A DNA stretch of 9,925 nt from JBOGWP01 sp050693875 (GTDB lineage Bacteria > Actinomycetota > CADDZG01 > JAHWKV01 > JBOGWP01): positions 1 to 9,925 of the forward strand of contig JBOGWP010000021.1 of NCBI GenBank assembly GCA_050693875.1. The letters run 5' to 3'. The notes beneath the pieces are model-generated. The model ran no database searches and was not told where the DNA came from. It saw only the letters and a program-made list of their open reading frames with translations. How positions within the stretch are numbered: the first letter of the stretch is position 1; each line of letters starts with the position of its first letter. Shown here piece after piece: positions 1-5,567 of this stretch. The position numbers were made by a program, and so were the translations under genes.

Positions 1-219
1 GACCAGCATCTCAGGCCAGAATCGTGTGCCCACGTTTTTGGAGCTCTCGAAGAGTCGACAAGCCTCTGACCAGCACAAATGCTCGTCGAGACCCCCTCAT
101 GTGCCCGCTAACTGCGGAACTCGGGGGAACCATGACGGTGACAATGGTGGCGGGGGCGGCACCAAGTGCCACTTCGACGCCTTCCTGGGCGTTCAGGTGT
201 GCATAGGCGACATCGAGAT

Positions 220-256
220 CCTGTAACCGAGGGAGCGACCAGCCCTCGCAGACAGG
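220..256 (+). repeat. Stem-loop with symmetric internal loop
   Basis: CCTGT (220-224) pairs with ACAGG (252-256), and CGAGGG (228-233) pairs with CCCTCG (243-248). A symmetric 3x3 internal loop lies between the two stems and a 9-nt loop at the tip. All eleven base pairs are Watson-Crick. It lies 7 nt upstream of a second stem-loop (264-313), so the two may be parts of one structured transcript. No known RNA family was recognised. Confidence 0.4.
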
Positions 257-263
257 CATGAAG

Positions 264-313
264 GAAGCGTCCTAGGCGGAAGGCTCCGAGCCGGAAGCAG
301 CCTAGGACGCTTC
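264..313. repeat. Perfect 14-bp inverted repeat enclosing a small hairpin
   Basis: GAAGCGTCCTAGGC (264-277) is the exact reverse complement of GCCTAGGACGCTTC (300-313). Inside it, GGCT (282-285) and AGCC (289-292) form a 4-bp hairpin with a CCG loop, flanked by purine-rich internal-loop strands (GGAA and GGAAGCA). Only a pyrimidine-rich stretch without a clean T-run follows on the plus strand, so it is at best a poor intrinsic terminator. It could be an RNA structure, a weak terminator of an upstream plus-strand gene, or a protein-binding inverted repeat. Confidence 0.55.
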
Positions 314-357
314 TCTTCTGCCAGAGTACGTTCCTTTCTTCGCGAGCGCCTGGGTGT

Positions 358-371
358 CGCGGGCGCCCGCG
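358..371. repeat. 14-bp perfect palindrome upstream of the operon promoter
   Basis: CGCGGGCGCCCGCG reads identically on both strands and lies 29 bp upstream of the -35 hexamer at 401-406. Its position suits a regulator or activator site. In such GC-rich DNA a GC-only palindrome can also arise by chance, so the functional reading is weak. Confidence 0.3.
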
Positions 372-400
372 TGCAGCGTGCCACGGCCGCCGCCCCCTGG

Positions 401-429
401 TTGCCGCCCCCGGGGCCCCCTCGTATACT
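401..429 (+). promoter_or_regulatory. Sigma70-type promoter of the rimP-nusA-infB operon
   Basis: A -35 hexamer TTGCCG (401-406) is followed by a 17-bp spacer and a -10 hexamer TATACT (424-429), close to the housekeeping consensus TTGACA-17-TATAAT. The AT-rich -10 stands out sharply from the surrounding GC-rich DNA. Transcription would begin near 435-438, giving a leader of about 80 nt before the rimP ATG at 518. The spacer contains a GGGGCCCC palindrome. No other promoter-like pair was seen between here and rimP. Confidence 0.7.
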
Positions 430-470
430 CAATCCTGGTTCGATTCGGCTGGGGGGCCGGCGCGCCAGAC

Positions 471-498
471 AAAGTGGGCCGACGCCCACTTTCTTTTT
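471..498 (+). terminator. Intrinsic terminator / attenuator in the rimP leader
   Basis: AAAGTGGGC (471-479) and GCCCACTTT (484-492) form a perfect 9-bp stem with a CGAC tetraloop, followed at once by CTTTTT (493-498). This is a classic rho-independent terminator. It lies downstream of the 401-429 promoter and upstream of the rimP Shine-Dalgarno (508-514), and the 19 nt between it and the ATG leave no room for another promoter. It is therefore inside the operon's 5' leader and should act as a transcription attenuator. The operon encodes NusA, which acts on hairpin-dependent pausing and termination, so autoregulation is an attractive inference. I found no convincing anti-terminator helix in the leader. 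Confidence 0.8.
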
Positions 499-507
499 CG
501 GCGGCAG

Positions 508-517
508 AAGGAGGAGC
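508..517 (+). promoter_or_regulatory. Ribosome binding site of rimP
   Basis: AAGGAGG (508-514) within a longer AGAAGGAGGAG purine run precedes the ATG at 518 by 3 nt. This decides the rimP start at 518 over in-frame upstream codons, which would place the promoter and terminator inside the gene. Confidence 0.75.
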
Positions 518-1120
518 ATGGCTCGGTCCGAGATCCTTGCGACCCTCATCGCAACCTGTGAGCCCATCCTGCATCGCCGGGACCTCGAGCTCGTCGACCT
601 GACTCTCGGGAGGGAGGCCGGACGCCGGCTCCTCCGCGTGACCGTGGATCGCGGCGACCGCCCGGTCTCGCTCGACGAGATCTCGGAGATCTCCGAGGAG
701 ATCTCGCGGGCGCTCGATATGGAAGATCCCATCGAGGAGCGGTACGTCCTCGAGGTGGCCTCGCCCGGCATCGAGCGGCCCCTCGTGCGGCCCTCCGACT
801 TTCAACGGTTCGCCGGGCGCCGGGCTCGTGCCCGCACTGCCGATCCCATCGAGGGGCGCCGCAACTTCACGGGCGTGATCGCCTCGGCCGGCGACGAGTC
901 GTTCGTGCTGCGGACCGACGATGGCGTGGTCGAGATCCCCTACGTCGCCGTGGCGAACGCTCGGTTGTTGGTCGACTGGGACCGGGAGCTGAAGGGCCCG
1001 GGCCGTGAAGCCGCCCTGGGCATGCCGCCGAGGGCAGCCCCCGCCACGGGCACGGGCACAGCGCGCGCCGCCAGAGCCACTCGGCGCGCGGCCCCAGGCG
1101 CGGGGAGGAGGCGGCGTTGA
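518..1120 (+). CDS. rimP: Ribosome maturation factor RimP
   Basis: RimP is a cytoplasmic factor needed for late maturation of the 30S subunit. The 200-aa product has the two-part family layout. The N-terminal alpha/beta domain (about residues 1-90) contains the signature SPGIERPL (82-89), and the C-terminal SH3-like domain (about 92-155) includes the F-TG-I stretch near 117-121. The ATG at 518 is chosen for its strong Shine-Dalgarno and family-length N-terminus; the frame opens further upstream, but that would overlap the leader terminator. Compared with typical members of about 150-170 aa, it carries an extra Ala/Pro/Arg-rich tail (about 160-200) ending in four arginines, likely disordered and possibly RNA-binding. 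It is the first gene of the operon, and its TGA overlaps the nusA TTG by 4 nt. Confidence 0.93.
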   Translation: MARSEILATLIATCEPILHRRDLELVDLTLGREAGRRLLRVTVDRGDRPVSLDEISEISEEISRALDMEDPIEERYVLEVASPGIERPLVRPSDFQRFAGRRARARTADPIEGRRNFTGVIASAGDESFVLRTDDGVVEIPYVAVANARLLVDWDRELKGPGREAALGMPPRAAPATGTGTARAARATRRAAPGAGRRRR

Positions 1121-2169
1121 ATCCGATCGATCTCGACGCGCTCCACCTCGTCGAGCGCGAGAAGGGCATCTCGTTCGACAGCGTCGTCCTCGCGCTCGAG
1201 CAGGCGCTCGCCGCCGCCTACAAGCGTTCCCCTCACGCCGCCGCTGAAGAGGCGCGAGCGGAGGTCGACCGGCGGACCGGCGAGGTGACGCTCTACGCCC
1301 AGCAGGTCGAGGAGGATCCCGAGACCGCCGAGATCAAGGTTCTCAAGGAGTGGGTCGAGGAGACCCCCCCCGACTTCGGCCGAATCGCGGCGCAGACCGC
1401 GAAGCAGGTGATCCTCCAGCGGATCCGGGAGGCCGAACGCGAGATCACCTACGGCGAGTACTCGGGGCGGGAGGGCGACATCGTCACCGCCATCGTCCAG
1501 CAGGCCGATCCACGCTTCGTGCTGCTCGACCTCGGCAGGGGGGTCGAGGCGTTGCTGCCACAGGCGGAGCAGGTGCCGGGGGAGCGCTACGACCACGGTT
1601 CGCGCATCAAGGCCTACATCGTCGAGGTGCGCCGGTCCCCTCGCGGCCCACAGATCGTGTGCTCGCGAACCCATCCCAATCTCATCCGCCGTCTGTTCGA
1701 GCTCGAGGTTCCCGAGATCGCCGACGGCATCGTGGAGATCCGCCAGGTTGCACGGGAGCCGGGCCACCGCTCAAAGATCGCGGTGGCCTCGAACGATCAG
1801 AACGTCGACCCCGTCGGAGCCTGCGTCGGACCGAAAGGCTCGCGGGTCCGGATGGTGGTCAACGAGCTGCGCGGCGAAAAGGTGGACATCGTCCCGTGGG
1901 CCGACGAGCCGTCGCGCTTCGTCGCCAACGCGCTCTCGCCGGCGAAGGTGAAAGAGGTTCGGATCGACCAGGCGACCCAGACCGCCGAGGTGATCGTCCC
2001 CGACTTCCAGCTGTCCCTCGCCATCGGGAAGGAAGGGCAGAACGCCCGCCTGGCCGCGCGGCTGACCGGATGGAGGATCGACATCAAGAGCGAGTCCCAG
2101 GAGCCGGCTCGGCGGGCTCCTGGTGGGCAGCAGGGCCCCCCGGTCCGCGCCGACGCGGGCGGCAGCTGA
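1117..2169 (+). CDS. nusA: Transcription termination/antitermination protein NusA
   Basis: NusA binds RNA polymerase and nascent RNA, and modulates pausing, hairpin-dependent termination and antitermination. The 350-aa protein shows the N-terminal polymerase-binding domain (about 1-110, opening with a family-like acidic start), an S1 domain (about 116-184, beginning REGDIVTAIV), KH1 (about 185-278, GACVGPKGSRV at 234-244) and KH2 (about 285-326, LAIGKEGQNARLAARLTGW at 301-319). It then ends in a short polar tail and lacks the acidic C-terminal repeats of proteobacterial NusA, as is usual in Gram-positives. The TTG start at 1117 is supported by GGGGAGGAGG (1102-1111) and a TTGA overlap with the rimP stop. 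The leader terminator at 471-498 makes feedback by NusA on its own operon plausible. A C8 run lies at 1364-1371 within the gene. Confidence 0.96.
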   Translation: MNPIDLDALHLVEREKGISFDSVVLALEQALAAAYKRSPHAAAEEARAEVDRRTGEVTLYAQQVEEDPETAEIKVLKEWVEETPPDFGRIAAQTAKQVILQRIREAEREITYGEYSGREGDIVTAIVQQADPRFVLLDLGRGVEALLPQAEQVPGERYDHGSRIKAYIVEVRRSPRGPQIVCSRTHPNLIRRLFELEVPEIADGIVEIRQVAREPGHRSKIAVASNDQNVDPVGACVGPKGSRVRMVVNELRGEKVDIVPWADEPSRFVANALSPAKVKEVRIDQATQTAEVIVPDFQLSLAIGKEGQNARLAARLTGWRIDIKSESQEPARRAPGGQQGPPVRADAGGS

Positions 2170-2171
2170 CC

Positions 2172-2192
2172 GTCGGGGGACCCCCCCACGAC
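2172..2192 (+). repeat. Small GC hairpin between nusA and the YlxR start
   Basis: GTCG-GGGG (2172-2179) can pair with CCCC-CGAC (2184-2187 and 2189-2192) with one bulged A (2188) and an ACCC loop. It begins 2 nt after the nusA stop codon and ends 8 nt before the TTG at 2201, where a Shine-Dalgarno would be expected. No U-run follows, so it is not an intrinsic terminator. It may hinder independent initiation at 2201. Confidence 0.35.
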
Positions 2193-2200
2193 CCCCACAA

Positions 2201-2695
2201 TTGGTACCCGCAGCTCGAGGCGCCGTTGAGCCGCTTCGGACCTGCATGGGATGCCGGACCAGGCGGCGCCGGACGGAGCTGCTGCGGTTCGTGCGCTCCG
2301 AGTCTGGAACCGTCGAGCCGGATCCGGCGGGAACGAGGCCTGGCCGCGGTGGCTACACCTGTCTGGAGGCTGCGTGCATAGCTCGCGCGGTGCGCGGAGG
2401 TGCGCTGGCTCGGGCACTTCGAGCGTCGACCGACACCGTCGCGGCTCGTCGCCTGGAGCAGTGGGCAGTGGAGTATCTTAGGGATCGGGATAGCGGCCGG
2501 CTCGTGAGCAGGCGCGGGCAGCCGGCGGAGGGCCTCGCCGCCGGCGGTGGCCGGAGGAATCCCAGGCCGCAGATGGGTGCCGACGGCGCGGGGCGGACGG
2601 ACGCGACGAGGAGGACTAGGCTGCGCATTCCGGGCCGAGGGGTTGGTCGAGGTGACGCCAGCCCGGGCGGCCGGTTGCCTCTGATAAGGCGAATC
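2201..2695 (+). CDS. ylxR: YlxR (RnpM, DUF448) domain, in frame with IF2
   Basis: YlxR-family proteins are small nucleic-acid-binding proteins encoded between nusA and infB; the B. subtilis member has been linked to RNase P regulation. Counting from TTG 2201, the family marks are RTCMGCRTRR (13-22) and GRGGYTC (48-54), followed by the basic helix ending GGALARALR (66-74). An Arg/Gly-rich, low-complexity stretch (about 95-165) follows. There is no stop codon: the frame runs straight into MGKTRVHQ of IF2 at 2696, so the end given here is a domain boundary, not a terminus. The start is uncertain. TTG 2201 lacks a Shine-Dalgarno, and the only other usable codon, GTG 2123, lies 47 nt inside nusA. 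ATG 2246 would cut the first CxxC. The product is either a YlxR-IF2 fusion or a long IF2 isoform. Confidence 0.72.
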
Positions 2696-4813
2696 ATGGG
2701 AAAGACGAGAGTTCATCAAGTAGCCAAGAATCTGGGCCTGACCTCGAAGGAGGCCATCGAGAAGCTGGAGGAGCTCGGCGTCTCGGTGAAGAGTCACGCC
2801 TCGGCGATCGACGACGACGCGGTCGATCGGCTGCGGGTCCTGGTGAACGGCGACGCGGTCGCGGACCCCGTGGGAGGGGCGGATGCCGACGTCGCACCCG
2901 GCCCTGCGAAGGCGGACCCTGAGGTGTCGGCAGCAGGCGCTGCCGCCGTCGACGCTCCCGTCGCCCCCATGCCCGAAGCTCCCGCCGCTACCGAGGCGGG
3001 CTCGGCGGAGTCCCCACCCGCCGCAACCTCGCAGCCGGCGTCGGCGCCGACTGCCGCCGCCCCTGCGATCGAGGTCCCCCGCGGCGTGACCGTCGACCAG
3101 TTTTCCAAGGCGGTGGGCCGGCCCGCTGCCGAGATCATCAAGATGCTGATGAGCCTCGGCGAACTCAAGACGATCAACGCCCCGCTCTCCGACGAGGAGG
3201 TCGAGGTGCTGGCGGACGAGCTCGGGCTTGTGGTCGCCGTCGTTGCCCCCGAGGAGGCCCGCGACGAGGACGAGCCCGCCGAGCCCGAAGCCGAGCCGGA
3301 GGAGGCGCTCGTGGAGCGCCCACCCGTCGTCACCGTGATGGGCCACGTCGACCACGGCAAGAGCTCGATCCTCCAGCAGTTCCGGAAGAAGGAGATGCTC
3401 TCCCTCGAGGCGGGCGGCATCACCCAAGCGATCGGGGCCTACCAGGTGCACTCCGACCACGTGACCACCTTCATCGACACCCCGGGTCACGAAGCCTTCA
3501 CGCAGATGCGCGCGCGGGGTGCGCAGGTGACCGACATCGCCATCCTGGTCGTTGCGGCGGACGACGGGGTGCAGCTCCAGACCGTCGAGGCGCTCGACCA
3601 CGCCCGAGCGGCCGCGGTCCCGATCATCGTCGCGGTCAACAAGATCGACAAACCCGAGTCGGATCCGCAGCGGGTGCGCCAGCAGCTCGCCGAGCTGGGA
3701 CTAACCCCGGAGGACTGGGGCGGAGACACGGTCTACGTCGACGTCTCGGCGAAGAACGGCACCAACCTCGACCAGCTGCTCGAAATGATCCACCTGGTGG
3801 CCGAGCTCCAGGAGCTCAAGGCAAACCCGACCGTCGCAGCGCGAGGGGTTGCGATCGAGGCGCACCTCGACCGAGGCCGCGGCCCGGTGGCCACGCTCAT
3901 CGTGCAGCGCGGCAGGCTGAAGGTCGGCGACCCCGTGGTCTGCGGGAGTGCTTGGTGCAAGGTGCGCTCCCTCCTCGACGAGAACGGCAAGCGCCTGAAG
4001 AACGCTGGGCCGTCGCAGCCGGTGCAGGTCAGCGGCTGGTCGAAGGTGCCCTCCGCGGGCGACGAGTTCCGCGTCGTGTCCGACGAGCGCGAGGCCAAGC
4101 GTCTTGCCGCCGAGCGCGAGCATCGGATCCGCCAGGCCGAGCAGGTCGCGGCCACCCGGCCGGTCAGCCTCGAGGCGCTGCTGTCGAAGACCCGCGTGGG
4201 CGAGGCGCCGGAGCTGCGCCTGGTCGTGAAGGCCGACACGCAGGGCTCCCTCGAGGCGCTCTCCGACTCGCTGGCGAAGATGGACCGCGAGTCGGTGCGG
4301 GTGAACGTCATCCGCCGCGGCATCGGGGCCATCGGCGAGAATGACGTCACCCTGGCGCAGGCGTCCGACGCGATCGTGGTCGGCTTCAACGTCCGGCCCG
4401 ACGCCTCGGCGCGGCAGCTTGCCGAGAAGGAGGGCGTCGACCTGCGGACCTACCAGGTCATCTACCAGCTCCTCTCCGACATCGGCCAGGCCGCGAAGGG
4501 CCTGCTCGCTCCGGAGGAGGTGGAGGTGGTGATCGGTTCCGCGCAGGTTCGTGCCACCTTCAAGATCCCCCGAGCCGTCGTTGCCGGCTGCTACATCACC
4601 GAGGGCCGCATCACCCGCGGCTCGCGCGTCCGCCTGCTCCGCGACGGCAGGGTCATCTACACCGGAGAGGTGGGCAGCCTCCGGCGTTTCAAGGAGGACG
4701 TGCGCGAGGTCGCCCAGGGCTATGAGTGCGGCATCACGGTCGCCGACTACAACGACGTCAAGGAGGGAGACGTCATCGAGGCCTTCGAGGTCCGAGAGGT
4801 GGCGCGCACCTGA
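2696..4813 (+). CDS. infB: Translation initiation factor IF-2
   Basis: IF2 is the GTPase that places initiator fMet-tRNA on the 30S subunit and drives 50S joining. From ATG 2696 the protein is 705 aa. It has a first IF2_N domain (1-50), an Ala/Pro linker (about 55-125), a second IF2_N domain (about 126-182) and an acidic linker. The G domain follows, with G1 GHVDHGKS (216-223), G3 DTPGH (261-265), G4 NKID (315-318) and G5 SAK (351-353). Domains II, III and the fMet-tRNA-binding domain IV run to the end. G1 has Ser where almost all IF2s have Thr, and switch I reads GITQAIGAY instead of the usual GITQHIGAY. The ATG fits family N-termini, with a weak AAGG 6 nt upstream (2686-2689). The frame stays open back through YlxR, so longer products are expected. 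Confidence 0.96.
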   Translation: MGKTRVHQVAKNLGLTSKEAIEKLEELGVSVKSHASAIDDDAVDRLRVLVNGDAVADPVGGADADVAPGPAKADPEVSAAGAAAVDAPVAPMPEAPAATEAGSAESPPAATSQPASAPTAAAPAIEVPRGVTVDQFSKAVGRPAAEIIKMLMSLGELKTINAPLSDEEVEVLADELGLVVAVVAPEEARDEDEPAEPEAEPEEALVERPPVVTVMGHVDHGKSSILQQFRKKEMLSLEAGGITQAIGAYQVHSDHVTTFIDTPGHEAFTQMRARGAQVTDIAILVVAADDGVQLQTVEALDHARAAAVPIIVAVNKIDKPESDPQRVRQQLAELGLTPEDWGGDTVYVDVSAKNGTNLDQLLEMIHLVAELQELKANPTVAARGVAIEAHLDRGRGPVATLIVQRGRLKVGDPVVCGSAWCKVRSLLDENGKRLKNAGPSQPVQVSGWSKVPSAGDEFRVVSDEREAKRLAAEREHRIRQAEQVAATRPVSLEALLSKTRVGEAPELRLVVKADTQGSLEALSDSLAKMDRESVRVNVIRRGIGAIGENDVTLAQASDAIVVGFNVRPDASARQLAEKEGVDLRTYQVIYQLLSDIGQAAKGLLAPEEVEVVIGSAQVRATFKIPRAVVAGCYITEGRITRGSRVRLLRDGRVIYTGEVGSLRRFKEDVREVAQGYECGITVADYNDVKEGDVIEAFEVREVART

Positions 4814-4824
4814 CGAGGGCGCGA

Positions 4825-4850
4825 CGCCCGGCGGCGTGCACGGCCGGGCG
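4825..4850 (+). repeat. GC-rich hairpin in the infB-ylxP gap
   Basis: CGCCCGGC (4825-4832) pairs perfectly with GCCGGGCG (4843-4850) around a 10-nt loop. It occupies most of the 69-nt gap, the largest clear gap inside the cluster. No T-run follows, so it is unlikely to be an intrinsic terminator. It may be an mRNA stability or processing element separating infB from the downstream genes. Confidence 0.4.
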
Positions 4851-4882
4851 CCAGCGGGATCCATCGGGATCGGAGCGGGAGC

Positions 4883-5176
4883 ATGTACGTCGGCATCGCC
4901 CGGTACGACTTCCTCGTCCCGGGCTCGACCTCGCTGAAGGACAAACGACAGGTGATGCGGCGCATCACGGGCGGCATGCGCTCGAAGTTCAACGTGGCGG
5001 TTGCGGAGGTCGATCACCAGGACCTGCGCCAGCGCGGAGCGGTCGCGGTCTCCTGCGTCTCCAGCTCCACCTTCCATGCCAAGAAGATGCTGCACGAGGT
5101 GGAGCGCTTCGTTCGCAACCAGGATCAGATCGAGGTCCTGGACGTGCTCGTCGAGGTGGTGACGCCGGATGCCTAG
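4883..5176 (+). CDS. ylxP: DUF503 / YlxP family protein
   Basis: The 97-aa product matches the YlxP/DUF503 family, small alpha/beta proteins of unclear function encoded beside rbfA in many Gram-positive bacteria. Some members have been tied to ribosome assembly. Family features are the N-terminal strand MYVGIARYDFLVPGSTSLKDKR (1-22), where the residues S17-L18-K19-D20-K21-R22 are typical, and a helix with KFNVAVAEVDHQD (about 35-47). A long helix (about 65-80) and the final strand DVLVEVV follow. The ATG is supported by GGAG at 4872-4875 with 7-nt spacing. The gene ends within rbfA, overlapping by 8 nt, so the two are probably translationally coupled. The family's biochemical role remains unknown; its job in ribosome biogenesis is inferred from context. 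Confidence 0.9.
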   Translation: MYVGIARYDFLVPGSTSLKDKRQVMRRITGGMRSKFNVAVAEVDHQDLRQRGAVAVSCVSSSTFHAKKMLHEVERFVRNQDQIEVLDVLVEVVTPDA

Positions 5177-5567
5177 GGACTATCCGCGTTCGGAGCGCGT
5201 CGAGCGGCTGGCCCGGGAGGTTCTGGGCGAGGCGATCCAGTCGCTCAAGGACCCGCGGGTCGGTTTCGCCACGGTCACGAGCGTCAAGATGACGCCCGAT
5301 CTCCGGCAGGCCCGTGTCTTCGTGAGCGTGCTCGGCAGCGACGAGCAGCGAGCCGCCACAATCGAGGCCATCGAGCACTCGGTTCCCCACCTGCGGACCG
5401 TGCTCGGCAGGGAGGTGCGGCTGAAGTTCCTTCCGCGCCTGGAGATCGTCGAGGACCAGACGGCTCTCCACGGTGAGCGCATCGAGGCCCTCCTTCGGGA
5501 GGCCGGCGTGTCGAAGCCCCCCAAGGTCGAGCAGCTCGACGAGCACGAGGGGGATGAGGAGCCCTGA
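5169..5567 (+). CDS. rbfA: 30S ribosome-binding factor RbfA
   Basis: RbfA binds the nascent 30S subunit near helix 1 and the 3' end of 16S rRNA, and is needed for efficient processing and cold adaptation. The 132-aa product is normal in length. It shows the KH-like fold with the signature LKDPRVGFATVTSVKMTPDL (26-45), the strand RVFVSVLG, and the closing helix EDQTALHGERIEALLRE (about 95-111). A short acidic tail follows (EHEGDEEP). GAGGTGG (5153-5159) lies 9 nt upstream of the ATG at 5169. The start overlaps the ylxP stop by 8 nt. Its own TGA (5565-5567) is embedded in CTGA, where the next gene probably begins. Confidence 0.94.
   Translation: MPRDYPRSERVERLAREVLGEAIQSLKDPRVGFATVTSVKMTPDLRQARVFVSVLGSDEQRAATIEAIEHSVPHLRTVLGREVRLKFLPRLEIVEDQTALHGERIEALLREAGVSKPPKVEQLDEHEGDEEP

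Larger units (their letters stand above)
1..517. other. Non-coding region upstream of rimP, no convincing gene
   Basis: This stretch precedes the rimP operon and holds no protein I can recognise. The best open frame is on the minus strand (11-259, 82 codons, ATG at 257-259). It has no Shine-Dalgarno, a third-position G/C bias visibly weaker than the real genes here, and two plus-strand hairpins over or beside its start. Two plus-strand frames are also open from the window edge to 206 and 226, and neither reads like a known family. What the region does show is structure: stem-loops at 220-256 and 264-313, a small GGCAC/GTGCC hairpin at 158-170, a 14-bp palindrome at 358-371, a promoter at 401-429 and a terminator-like hairpin at 471-498. 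The left part may be the end of an upstream gene or an untranslated RNA. Confidence 0.5.

Noticed and set aside
11..259. 82-codon minus-strand open frame at the left edge
   Set aside because: It has no Shine-Dalgarno, weaker third-position G/C bias than the real genes, no recognisable family, and hairpins across its 5' end. It could still be a gene, but the evidence is insufficient.
436..455. GGTTCGATTC resembling a tRNA T-arm
   Set aside because: The flanking bases do not form the T-stem, and no acceptor stem, D-arm or anticodon arm can be built around it.
371..517. Upstream extension of rimP to GTG 371
   Set aside because: It would put the promoter and the leader terminator inside the coding region and add a non-conserved Pro/Arg-rich N-terminus. 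ATG 518 has a strong Shine-Dalgarno.
676..710. Repeated GAGATCTC-like palindromes inside rimP
   Set aside because: They encode the repeated Glu-Ile-Ser residues of a conserved helix, so they are explained by coding sequence and are not operator sites.
2123..2200. GTG 2123 as the YlxR start
   Set aside because: It has no Shine-Dalgarno at proper spacing, lies 47 nt inside nusA, and adds a Pro/Arg-rich segment not expected in the family. It is kept only as an alternative to TTG 2201.
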